64,000 bases of DNA from Brevundimonas aurantiaca (GTDB lineage Bacteria; Pseudomonadota; Alphaproteobacteria; Caulobacterales; Caulobacteraceae). Each line of letters begins with the position of its first letter. Positions within the stretch are counted from its first letter, which is position 1. The stretch covers positions 124,001 through 188,000 of the forward strand of contig NZ_JACHOQ010000003.1 in assembly GCF_014199955.1 (NCBI RefSeq), read 5' to 3'. Positions 54,257-64,000 of this stretch are shown here, one piece after another. Both the position numbers and the translations under genes were made by a program. Under the pieces are notes generated by a model. It did no database searches. It saw only the letters and a list, made by a program, of their open reading frames with translations, and was not told the origin of the DNA.

Positions 54257-54384
54257 CCGCTCATCCCGGCGAAAGCCGGGACCCAGATCTTTGAGCGTTC
54301 GGCGCCGCCCATTCGTACTGAACTCGATCCCAGCCGCCGAACCTCGCGAAAGCACTGGGTCCCGGCTTTCGCCGGGATGAGCGG
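54257..54384. repeat. Pair of exactly inverted 30-base repeats (REPIN-like) between the two prolyl oligopeptidase genes
   Basis: The left unit (54257-54286) begins CCGCTCATCCCGGCGAAAGC; the right unit (54355-54384) is its exact reverse complement. Each folds alone (CCCGGC-GAAA-GCCGGG) and the two can also pair with each other around 68 bases. The GCTCATCCCGGCGAAAGC-type palindrome is a repeat commonly met in proteobacterial intergenic DNA. Confidence 0.88.
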
Positions 54385-54396
54385 AAAGAAAAGACC

Positions 54397-56556
54397 CTAT
54401 TCCTTCGCCGGCGTGTCCATCAGCCGCCGCGACAGATAGGTGTATTCCAGCGCCAACCGCCGCGCCGTCTCTTGCAGGTTGGCCCCCGCCGCATGGCCGC
54501 CGTCGGTGTTCTCATAGAAGAGCACCGGATAGCCCAGCTCTTCCAGACGCGCCGCCGCCTTGCGGGCGTGGCCCGGATGGACCCGGTCGTCCTTGGTCGA
54601 GGTGTGGATGAAGACCTCTGGATAGGGCTGGCCCGCGCGCAGGTTCTGATAGGGCGAATAGGCCTGGATCCAGGCGCGCTGTTCGGGAATGTCCGGATCG
54701 CCGTATTCCCCGATCCAGCTGGCGCCGGCCAGAAGCTTGTGGAAGCGCAGCATGTCGAACAGGGGCACCTGGATGACGGCGGCGTTGATCAGGTCCGGCC
54801 TCTGGGTCAGCATCGCCCCCATGAACAGGCCGCCCTGCGAGCCGCCCATGATCCCCAGCTTGGGCTGACTGGTGATGTTCCGCGCGATCAGGTCCAGAGC
54901 CACGGCCTGGAAGTCCTCGTGCGCGCGCTGGCGGTTCTGCTGCAAAGCCGCCTCGTGCCAGCGCGGGCCGAACTCGCCGCCGCCGCGGGTGTTGGCGATG
55001 ACATAGACCCCGCCCCGCTCCAGCCACAGCTTGCCGACCGTGGCCGAATAGCCGGGCAGCAGCGAGCTTTCGAAGCCGCCGTAACCGTACAGCAGGGTCG
55101 GGTTGGACCCGTCCAGCGGCATGTCCGCCTTATGGACCACGAAATAGGGGATCATGGTCCCGTCGGCCGAACGGGCCTCGTGCTGCTCCACCGTCATGCC
55201 GGTGGCGTCGAACTTGGCCGGCATCGACTTGACCTGATCGACCGCTCCGGTCGCCGCATCGGCCAGCCACAGACTGGACGGGTTCAGATAGCCGGTGACG
55301 CTGACGAAGACCTTGTCGTCCACCTCAGACGCCGAGCCGACGCCGACCGAGACGTTCTGCGGCAGGTCCAGGGTCGAATAGGTCCACTCGCTCTCGCCGG
55401 GACGATAGACCCGCACCGAACCGCGCACATTGTCGTACAGGGCCACGACCAGGGTGTTGCGGGTGGCGTTCACCCCCTCGACCGCCTGACGTTCCGTGGG
55501 ACGCAGCACCAGGACGGCGGGGGTGGCGGGGTCTTCCAGCCAGGCGTCCAGCGGCCAGGCGATCAGGTCGCCGCTCTTGAAGTCCTGCCCGGACGGCGCG
55601 GTCCAGTCCTGTTTCAGCGACACCACCAGCTTGCCGGCGACCAGGCCGGTGATGTCCGACTTGGCCGGCAGGGCCAGTTTGACCACGGCCCCATCGTCGG
55701 TGACGCGATAGGTCTCGGACGAATAGAAGTCGATCGACCGGTTGATCAGGGTCGCCTTCAGCACCCCGTCCGCGTCGCGCAGCGTATAGCCGGACACCGA
55801 CACATCCGTCGGCTCGCCCATGAACAGGACGTCGGCCTGGTCCAGGCTCTCGCCGCGCCGCATCCGCTTGACCACCATCGGATAGCCCGAGTTGGTCAGG
55901 GTGCCGGGGCCGAAGTCGCGCGCGACCAGAAGGGTGTCCTTGTTGATCCAGCTGGCCCCGCCCTTGGATTCCGGCAGATAGATCCCGCCTTCGACGAAGC
56001 TGCGGGTCACGCTGTCGAATTCGCGCAGGGTCACCGCGTCCTTGCCGCCGTTGGACAGGCTGATAAGGCAGTAGCGCTCTTCGGGGGCCAGGCAGGTCGA
56101 GCCCTTATAGACCCAGTTCGCGCTCTCGGCCTCGGCCAGGGCGTCGATGTCCAGAACCGTCTCCCACTGGGGCTCGGCGGTCTTGTAGGAGTCCAGGGTC
56201 GTGCGCCGCCAGACGCCGCGCACATGCTGGGCGTCCTGCCAGAAGTTGTCGATATGGCCGTCGTGGGTGAAGCCCGGCGAAGGGATGCGGTCGCGCGACT
56301 GGACGATTTCCAGCGCCTGCTGGTGCAGGGTTGCATAGCGGGGATCCCCCTGCAGAACGCCGAGCGAATGGGCGTTGTGCGCCTTCACCCATTCCATAGC
56401 CCGTTCGCCCTCGACCTCCTCCAGCCAGACATAGGGGTCGGTCGCCTCGCTGGTCGCGAAGGCGGGGGCGGAGGAGGCGGTCTGGGCCATGGATACCGAG
56501 GTCAGGCTGGTGGAGGCGAGAAGGGCCGCGAGCACGGCGGCGGATGAGCGGATCAT
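54397..56556 (-). CDS. Prolyl oligopeptidase family serine peptidase, exported
   Basis: This 719-residue S9A peptidase has a Sec signal peptide (LAALLASTSLTSVSMAQTAS) rather than the lipobox of its neighbour. The propeller domain is followed by the hydrolase domain with Ser in MGGSQGGLFMG (about 565), Asp in TKDDRVHPGHARKA and His in DGGHAAGAN. The start at 56556 is the ATG that begins the signal peptide; the open frame extends 38 codons upstream with no signal-like sequence. Together with the second copy and the M2 peptidase it suggests active use of external peptides. Confidence 0.94.
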   Translation of the reverse strand: MIRSSAAVLAALLASTSLTSVSMAQTASSAPAFATSEATDPYVWLEEVEGERAMEWVKAHNAHSLGVLQGDPRYATLHQQALEIVQSRDRIPSPGFTHDGHIDNFWQDAQHVRGVWRRTTLDSYKTAEPQWETVLDIDALAEAESANWVYKGSTCLAPEERYCLISLSNGGKDAVTLREFDSVTRSFVEGGIYLPESKGGASWINKDTLLVARDFGPGTLTNSGYPMVVKRMRRGESLDQADVLFMGEPTDVSVSGYTLRDADGVLKATLINRSIDFYSSETYRVTDDGAVVKLALPAKSDITGLVAGKLVVSLKQDWTAPSGQDFKSGDLIAWPLDAWLEDPATPAVLVLRPTERQAVEGVNATRNTLVVALYDNVRGSVRVYRPGESEWTYSTLDLPQNVSVGVGSASEVDDKVFVSVTGYLNPSSLWLADAATGAVDQVKSMPAKFDATGMTVEQHEARSADGTMIPYFVVHKADMPLDGSNPTLLYGYGGFESSLLPGYSATVGKLWLERGGVYVIANTRGGGEFGPRWHEAALQQNRQRAHEDFQAVALDLIARNITSQPKLGIMGGSQGGLFMGAMLTQRPDLINAAVIQVPLFDMLRFHKLLAGASWIGEYGDPDIPEQRAWIQAYSPYQNLRAGQPYPEVFIHTSTKDDRVHPGHARKAAARLEELGYPVLFYENTDGGHAAGANLQETARRLALEYTYLSRRLMDTPAKE

Positions 56557-56648
56557 GGACAGTCCCCGAAATGACGACCGGCACCTTAACGACGGCCCGC
56601 CCGGCGGCAAGGCGAGGCGGCCGACCCTTACGGTTTTGTCATCTTCGC

Positions 56649-57353
56649 TCAGCCCTCGTCGGGAATGCAAAGCAGATTGCCGCAGGCCTTGCAGTGGACG
56701 GCGTCCGGTTCATGCGTCTGAAGGCCGCAGCGGTCGCAGGGGTGGCGGACCTTGTGCGGCTTGATGATGGCCTGGGCCAGCCGCAGGAACAGGGTGATCC
56801 CCACCAGCATGATGGCGATGGACAGAAGCCGGCCTGCGGACCCCGGCAGGGTGACGTCGCCGAAGCCGGTGGTCGTCAGGGTCGCCACGGTGAAATAGAG
56901 GGCGTCCACATAGCCGCTGATCCCGTCATGCCCCAGGAAGGTGGCGTAGACGAAACCGGTCACGACGAAGACGAAGGTCACGAGACCGGACAGGGCCCGC
57001 ACCACCGCCTCCACCCGCGTATCGTCATAGCGGGAGCCGACGGTCCGCCAGAAGAAGTCCGAATTCAGCAGGGTCCACAGCCGCAGCAGCCGCAGGAAGC
57101 CCAGGTTGAACAGCCAGATCGGGAACAGCAGGGTCGCCAGGACGAACAGGTCCAGCCAGACGATCGGCTTCTTCAGCCAGTCGCGAATGTCCGAATAGGC
57201 ATAAGCCCGCGCCGCCAGATCGGCCGCGAGCAGGGCGGCGATCAGATAGTCCAGCACATAGAAGGCCCACCCCATGTTCTTCAGTATGGGCGAGGCCAAA
57301 AAGAAGGCGATGATGGTGAAATCGACGGCGATGACGGTCAGTCGGAACCGCAC
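56649..57353 (-). CDS. Potassium-channel-like membrane protein with C-terminal zinc ribbon
   Basis: This protein has four N-terminal helices resembling a voltage-sensor module (with LRLLRLW in the fourth), then two pore helices flanking the selectivity filter TLTTTGFGDVTL (about residue 155), and a cytoplasmic zinc-ribbon-like end with two CxxC pairs (CDRCGLQTHEPDAVHCKACG). It is taken from GTG 57353 (234 residues), the first ordinary start codon. However, conserved-looking sequence (LRARLRYLYHGSQPPAVRFR) continues upstream to 57461 without a usable start, so the annotated N-terminus is probably too short; see findings. Confidence 0.85.
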   Translation of the reverse strand: MRFRLTVIAVDFTIIAFFLASPILKNMGWAFYVLDYLIAALLAADLAARAYAYSDIRDWLKKPIVWLDLFVLATLLFPIWLFNLGFLRLLRLWTLLNSDFFWRTVGSRYDDTRVEAVVRALSGLVTFVFVVTGFVYATFLGHDGISGYVDALYFTVATLTTTGFGDVTLPGSAGRLLSIAIMLVGITLFLRLAQAIIKPHKVRHPCDRCGLQTHEPDAVHCKACGNLLCIPDEG

Positions 57354-57587
57354 CGCCGGCGGCTGGCTGCCGTGATACAGATAGCGCAGCCGGGCGCGCA
57401 GACGCAGGCTGTCGGGCTTGCCTTCAACGACCGTCGGTTCGAGTTCGATCTCAGACGCCTTTCATCCGGCGGCGCGTGTCAGGGGGCGGGCCGCAGCGGG
57501 CCAATCAATCGCGAACCGCCGTCCATGTCCAACGGTTCCGAGAGCCGAGCCGTTTCCTCACGGCCGGAGCCGGCCTATATTCCGGCC

Positions 57588-58418
57588 ATGACCCGATCCT
57601 TCGTCAAGATGAACGGCGCCGGCAACGACTTCGTCGTTATCGACGCCCTGGGCGCGCCCTTCCGGCCGACGCAGGATCAGATCACGACCCTGGCCGACCG
57701 CGCCTCGGGGGAAGGGTTCGACCAGCTGATCGCCATCGAACCGTCCGACGCGGCAGACGCCTTCATGCGGGTCTGGAACGCCGACGGCTCCATGGTCGAG
57801 ACCTGCGGCAACGCCCTGCGCTGCGTGGGCTGGCTGCTGATGGAGGCCAAGGGCTCCGACCGGGTCGTCATCGACACCGCCGCAGGCCCGACCACGGCGT
57901 CCCGCGCCGGCGACCACAGGGTGACGGTCGATATGGGCCGGCCCCGGCTGGACTGGACCGAAGTCCCCCTGGCCGAAGAGATGGACACCCGCGGGATCGA
58001 GCTTCAGCTCGGCCCCATCGACGCGCCGATCCTGCACACGCCGGGCGCCGTCTCCATGGGCAATCCGCACGTCGTCTTCTTCACCGACCGGCAGGATGAC
58101 GCCTTCGTGACCGGCTCCGGCTCCCTGGTCGAACACCACCCCCTGTTTCCCGAAGGGGTCAATGTCGGCTTCGCCCATGTGCTGGACCGCGGCCATATCC
58201 GGCTTCGGGTCTGGGAGCGGGGCGCCGGCCTGACCAAGGCCTGCGGCACCGGCGCCTGCGCGGCCCAGGTCGCGGCGGTCCGGCGCGGCCTGACCGACCG
58301 CAAGGCCACCGTGGTCGTCGACGGCGGCGAGCTGACGATAGACTGGGATCCGGCGACGGACCATGTGCTGATGACCGGCCCGGTCGAGGTCGAGCGCACC
58401 GGCACCCTGCCCTTCTGA
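57588..58418 (+). CDS. dapF: Diaminopimelate epimerase
   Basis: This 276-residue enzyme converts LL- to meso-diaminopimelate for lysine and peptidoglycan synthesis. It begins FVKMNGAGNDFVVIDA; the two catalytic cysteines are in ETCGNALRCVGW (about 76) and KACGTGACAAQVAA (about 222), with SMGNPHVVFF between. The ATG at 57588 starts the conserved N-terminus; an in-frame ATG at 57525 would add 21 non-conserved residues. It is divergent from the ion-channel gene. Confidence 0.96.
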   Translation: MTRSFVKMNGAGNDFVVIDALGAPFRPTQDQITTLADRASGEGFDQLIAIEPSDAADAFMRVWNADGSMVETCGNALRCVGWLLMEAKGSDRVVIDTAAGPTTASRAGDHRVTVDMGRPRLDWTEVPLAEEMDTRGIELQLGPIDAPILHTPGAVSMGNPHVVFFTDRQDDAFVTGSGSLVEHHPLFPEGVNVGFAHVLDRGHIRLRVWERGAGLTKACGTGACAAQVAAVRRGLTDRKATVVVDGGELTIDWDPATDHVLMTGPVEVERTGTLPF

Positions 58419-58558
58419 CAGTATGGGCGGTTGACGCTGACGTGAAGGGAAGCTTGCGCTGAGGCGTGTGCCCCTTCCGGAGCGTCAAGGCTTGGCGCGG
58501 CGCGTCCCAACCTCTAGGACACGAACTGTTACAGCTGCGCCGAACCCTGGACGTCCCG

Positions 58559-60916
<2,358 letters not shown>

Positions 60917-60918
60917 TC

Positions 60919-61791
60919 ATGAGCGAACCCGGCTCCTTCCCGCCCACCGCCCCCCCGCCCCGGCGGGTGGAGCCGGGTCTCTATCTGGTGGCGACGCCGA
61001 TCGGGAACCTGCGCGACATGACGCTCAGGGCGCTCGACGTCCTGGCCGCCGCCGACCTGGTCCTGGCCGAGGACACCCGCGTCACCGCCAAGCTGCTGAC
61101 CGCCTATGGACTGAAGGCGAAGCTGGAACGCTGCGACGACCACGCCTCCGGTCGTGCGGCCGAACAGGCCATCGAGCGCCTCCGGAACGGCGAGGTCGTG
61201 GCACTGGTCTCCGACGCCGGCACCCCCCTGGTGTCCGACCCCGGCTTCGTCGTCGCCCGCGCCGTGATCGCCGAGGGCCTGCCCGTCCACCCGATCCCCG
61301 GCCCGTCCAGCCTGTTGGCCGCCCTGTGCATCGCCGGCCTGCCCGCCGACCGCGTCCTGTTCGCCGGCTTCCTGCCGCCCAAGACCGCCGGGCGGACCGC
61401 CGCCCTGGAAGGGCTGAAAGGCCAGCGCCAGACCCTGGTCTTCTTCGAAAGCGGGCCGCGCCTGCGCGACAGCCTGACCGACATGGCGGCGGTTCTCGGC
61501 CCTCGCCCGGCCGCCGTGGCGCGTGAATTGACCAAGCTGTACGAAGAATGCGTGCGGGGCTCGCTGAACGAACTGGCGGTCGATCCCCGACTGGATGCGC
61601 CCAAGGGCGAGATCGTCGTGGTCATCGGCCCCGGCGAGGCGGAAGAAGCGACCCAGGCGGACGCCGACGCGGCCCTGACCGACGCCCTGACCCGGCTTTC
61701 GACCGGAGAAGCCGCCTCGGAAGTCGCCCGCGCCCTGGGCCTGAACCGCAAGACCCTGTACCGCCGCGCCCTGGAGCTTCAGGGCAAGTGA
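60919..61791 (+). CDS. rsmI: 16S rRNA (cytidine(1402)-2'-O)-methyltransferase
   Basis: This 290-residue SAM-dependent enzyme modifies C1402 in the decoding centre. Signatures: LYLVATPIGNLRDMTLRALD, LAEDTRVTAKLL, VSDAGTPLVSDPGFVVARAV and PIPGPSSLLAALCIAGLP. A C-terminal helical part ends NRKTLYRRALELQGK. Its stop overlaps the yraN GTG (GTGA), the usual rsmI-yraN coupling. Confidence 0.96.
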   Translation: MSEPGSFPPTAPPPRRVEPGLYLVATPIGNLRDMTLRALDVLAAADLVLAEDTRVTAKLLTAYGLKAKLERCDDHASGRAAEQAIERLRNGEVVALVSDAGTPLVSDPGFVVARAVIAEGLPVHPIPGPSSLLAALCIAGLPADRVLFAGFLPPKTAGRTAALEGLKGQRQTLVFFESGPRLRDSLTDMAAVLGPRPAAVARELTKLYEECVRGSLNELAVDPRLDAPKGEIVVVIGPGEAEEATQADADAALTDALTRLSTGEAASEVARALGLNRKTLYRRALELQGK

Positions 61792-62207
61792 GCCCCCGCC
61801 TGCCCCGCCCGACGCTGGATCGACGTCCGAAGGCGGCCTGGCGTCAGGCCAAGGGGGGCGCCGCCTTCAAGGCCGGTCATGCGGCGGAATGGGTCGCCGC
61901 CCTCTGGCTGATGCTGAAGGGCTATCAGGTTCTGGGGTTTCGGCTGAAGACCCGCTCCGGCGAGATCGACCTGCTGGCCCGTCGCGGGCGAACCCTTGCC
62001 GTGGTGGAGGTCAAGCGCCGCGCCCGGCTCGATCTCGCCGTCCTGGCGCTGAAGCCCGCCCAGCATGATCGGCTGGTTGCAGCGGGCGAGGCGGTCCGGC
62101 GTAATCGCCCGGCCCTGCAACCGCTTGAATTGAGAATTGATATGGTGGCGCTGGCTCCCGGTCGATTTCCGCGTCATCTTCGCGGCGTTCAGAGGCGCGG
62201 GAACTGA
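61788..62207 (+). CDS. YraN family (UPF0102) endonuclease-like protein
   Basis: This 139-residue protein has the restriction-endonuclease-like core: GHAAEWVAALWLMLKGYQVL, LKTRSGEIDLLARRGRTLAV and VVEVKRRAR (Glu, Asp, Glu-x-Lys as in Holliday-junction resolvase folds). Its biological role is not settled. GTG at 61788 overlaps the rsmI stop by four bases; a longer frame upstream lies inside rsmI in a different phase and is not used. Confidence 0.9.
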   Translation: MSPRLPRPTLDRRPKAAWRQAKGGAAFKAGHAAEWVAALWLMLKGYQVLGFRLKTRSGEIDLLARRGRTLAVVEVKRRARLDLAVLALKPAQHDRLVAAGEAVRRNRPALQPLELRIDMVALAPGRFPRHLRGVQRRGN

Positions 62208-62216
62208 AGGGATCGC

Positions 62217-63032
62217 ATGACCCGGGAAGAGGCCGAGGCCATCCTGACGTCGGCCGGTGACGGCGGCGACGAGGGCTTCCCCCTGCTGGAGGCGGCGATC
62301 GCCTGCGCCATCCACGATCATCCCTTCCGCGACCCCCAACCCGTCCGCACCCTGGCCCGCAGCGCCTGTGAAAGGCTGAAGGAGCGGGTCGGGGGCGAAA
62401 GCCCGGACGAGGCCCTGTCCGAAACCATGGCCGCCGACCTGCGTCTGAACGGCGACCTGCTCCATTACGACCATCCCGCCAATACCGACCTGATCGAGGT
62501 GGCCGAGCGGCGGCGCGGCCTGTCCGCCGCCCTGGCGGTCTTCTATCTCCACGCCGCCCGTGCGGCGGGGCTGAAGGCGGCGGGGGTGGACTTCCCCGGC
62601 CATTTCCTGGTCCGCGTCGAGACGGCCGAGGGTCCGGTCGCGCTCGATCCCTTCAGCCAGGGTCGGCTGGTCCTGCCCAGCGAACTGACCCGGCGGGCGC
62701 TTCGGGCCGGTCTGACGCCGCACGTCGCCGACCGGCTGGACCTGTTGATGGCCCCGGTCAGCGACCGTCAGGCCTTGATCCGGCTGCAGAACCTGCTGTT
62801 CAGCCGCGCCATCCGCAGCCACGACTATGAGGCGGCCGAACGCTCGGCCCTGCGCCGGGCCCTGCTGGACCCGCAAGACCACCGGCCCTGGCTGGACGTC
62901 GCCGCCGCCCGCGAGAAACAGGGCGCCCTGACCGGTTCCCTGGAGGCCCTGTCTCGGGCCCGCGGCCTTGACGGCGTCGAAGAAGCGCGTCGATCGACGA
63001 CCTTCGAGCGCGTCCGAATGCGGCTGAACTAG
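62217..63032 (+). CDS. SirB1/transglutaminase-like and TPR domain protein
   Basis: This 271-residue protein has the SirB1 core NTDLIEVAERRRGLSAALAV followed by HAARAAGLKAAGVDFPGHFL and LDPFSQG, a transglutaminase-like fold with degraded catalytic residues, then a short TPR-like C-terminal helical part (YEAAERSALRRALLDPQDHR). It follows yraN by nine bases, a conserved order in alphaproteobacteria. Its function is not known. Its end overlaps the convergent UbiH-type gene by four bases. Confidence 0.87.
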   Translation: MTREEAEAILTSAGDGGDEGFPLLEAAIACAIHDHPFRDPQPVRTLARSACERLKERVGGESPDEALSETMAADLRLNGDLLHYDHPANTDLIEVAERRRGLSAALAVFYLHAARAAGLKAAGVDFPGHFLVRVETAEGPVALDPFSQGRLVLPSELTRRALRAGLTPHVADRLDLLMAPVSDRQALIRLQNLLFSRAIRSHDYEAAERSALRRALLDPQDHRPWLDVAAAREKQGALTGSLEALSRARGLDGVEEARRSTTFERVRMRLN

Positions 63033-64000
63033 ACCGGTTCGCCGCGCAGCAGCCGCGGCAGGTCGCCGGTCGCCCCGCCCGCCTCCTGCATGAAGGCCCG
63101 GCGCAGCGGCCCGATCCGGTTCACCGCCGCCATCCCCAGATCCCGCATCAGCCGGACCGGGCCGATGTCGTTGGAGAACAGCCGCACGAAGGCGTCGAAA
63201 CCGGCCGCCAGGGCGGCGTTGTCGAACCGGCGCCAGCGGGCGTAACGCTCCAGAACCGTCTCGGCCCCCAGATCCTCGCCCAGGCGCGCGGCCTCGGCCA
63301 GGATCTCGGCTAAGGCGGCGGCGTCCTTCAGCCCCATATTCAGCCCCTGGCCCGCCACCGGATGCACTCCGTGGGCGGCGTCGCCGATCAGGGCGAGACG
63401 CGGCGCGACCAGTTTTTCGGCGAGGCTGAGCGACAGCGGATAGACGAAGCGCGGCCCCTCGACTGAGACCCCGTCCAGAAAGGCCCCGAACCGCCGCATC
63501 AGATGCGACTGGAAGGCCGCGTCCGAGGCGTCACGCAGGGCCTCGGCCCGCCGCGTCGTCTCGGTCCACACCAGGCTGGCCCGCTGGTCGGTCAGGGGCA
63601 GGATGGCGAAGGGGCCGCTGGGCAGGAAATATTCGTGGGCGACATTGCCGTGGTCGCGGCCCAGCCGGACCGTGGCCACCACCCCGCTCTGGCCATAGGC
63701 CCAGCCGACCGTCTCGATCCCGGCGGCGCGGCGCACGATCGAGCCCCGGCCTTCCGCCCCCACCACCAGGGCTGCGGTCAGGATCGAGCCGTCGGCCAAG
63801 GTCACGGTCGCCTTGCCCGCATCCCGCTCGACCGAGACGACCGAGGCCGGCGCCCGCACCTCGATCCCCGCCGCCGTCACCGCCTCGGCCAGGGCCGCCC
63901 GGATCCGCCGGTTCTCGACCATATAGCCCAGGGGCTCGCCCCCGGTCCGCCCGCCGATCTCCTCGGCGTCGAAGCGCAGGAAGGCCGGCGAGGGCGACTT
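63029..64000 (-). CDS. UbiH/UbiF/Coq6-type FAD-dependent hydroxylase, 3' part (start beyond the window)
   Basis: The frame is open to the window edge, so the N-terminal FAD fingerprint is not seen; 323 residues are visible. Family motifs are VVGAEGRGSIVRRAAGIETV (the DG/AEG motif) and ALIGDAAHGVHPVAGQGLNM (second FAD motif), then LKDAAALAEILAEAARLGED. Enzymes of this group hydroxylate the ring in ubiquinone synthesis. The apparent ATG at 63922 is internal. Which ring position it acts on cannot be told. Confidence 0.9.
   Translation of the reverse strand, partial: KSPSPAFLRFDAEEIGGRTGGEPLGYMVENRRIRAALAEAVTAAGIEVRAPASVVSVERDAGKATVTLADGSILTAALVVGAEGRGSIVRRAAGIETVGWAYGQSGVVATVRLGRDHGNVAHEYFLPSGPFAILPLTDQRASLVWTETTRRAEALRDASDAAFQSHLMRRFGAFLDGVSVEGPRFVYPLSLSLAEKLVAPRLALIGDAAHGVHPVAGQGLNMGLKDAAALAEILAEAARLGEDLGAETVLERYARWRRFDNAALAAGFDAFVRLFSNDIGPVRLMRDLGMAAVNRIGPLRRAFMQEAGGATGDLPRLLRGEPV

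Overview
The window is high-GC, densely packed chromosomal DNA. Gene content and order point to an alphaproteobacterium of the order Caulobacterales, most like Brevundimonas. The evidence is: rbfA-truB-rpsO-pnp; rph divergent from hrcA-grpE; rsmB-rpe-heparinase-like-purH; a Caulobacter/Xanthomonas-type TonB receptor; a DegT aminotransferase/Gfo-Idh oxidoreductase pair of the type that makes the 2,3-diamino sugar found in Caulobacter and Brevundimonas lipid A; and a GGAAC-N17-CGTT promoter typical of the EcfG/SigT general stress sigma factor. This is inference from reading; no database search was run. I saw no tRNA, rRNA, CRISPR array, integrase or transposase.

Layout. 1-4 kb: a ROK-type regulator (cut by the window edge) and a secreted beta-propeller protein, divergent from a large TonB-dependent receptor; this looks like a small nutrient-uptake locus. 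4-8 kb: an alpha/beta hydrolase, a heptose-bisphosphate phosphatase and the amino-sugar pair. 8-14 kb: two small exported proteins, then the ribosome/RNA cluster rbfA, truB, rpsO, pnp. 14-19 kb: a lipoprotein, rph, hrcA-grpE, and a subtilisin-like lipoprotein/autotransporter. 19-28 kb (minus strand): a Tat-exported dienelactone-hydrolase-like protein, purH, a heparinase II/III-like protein, rpe, rsmB and kup. 28-29 kb: an Rrf2 regulator with a short-chain dehydrogenase. 29-36.4 kb: the branched-chain 2-oxoacid dehydrogenase operon (E1alpha, E1beta, E2, then E3), divergent from its likely Lrp/BkdR-type regulator. Between E2 and E3 lie a VapBC toxin-antitoxin pair, a displaced second copy of the last 124 bp of the E2 gene, and a small lipoprotein gene. 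36-43 kb: pirin, a WD40 protein, mtgA, an ACE-like M2 peptidase and a TadG-like von Willebrand protein. 43-51 kb: a 2-oxoglutarate-type oxygenase, two OmpA-family proteins, a 56-residue membrane protein, a MaoC-like hydratase, threonine dehydratase, glpK and an ACAD10/11-type phosphotransferase. 51-57 kb: a DUF1223 protein, two paralogous prolyl oligopeptidases and a potassium-channel protein. 57-64 kb: dapF, maeB, rsmI-yraN-sirB1-like, and the 3' part of a UbiH-type hydroxylase.

Two themes stand out. First, several families of palindromic repeats are scattered through the window, and some lie inside or against coding sequence: one supplies the Shine-Dalgarno of truB, two encode the inter-domain linkers of the E2 protein, and one supplies the last codons of mtgA. 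Second, the E2-E3 junction carries the scar of an insertion that left the E2 gene intact but duplicated its 3' end, with vapBC as cargo. I did not find a convincing wholly new multi-gene system; these two observations, the apparent one-base frame break at the start of the ion-channel gene, and the stress-sigma promoter deserve the closest second look.
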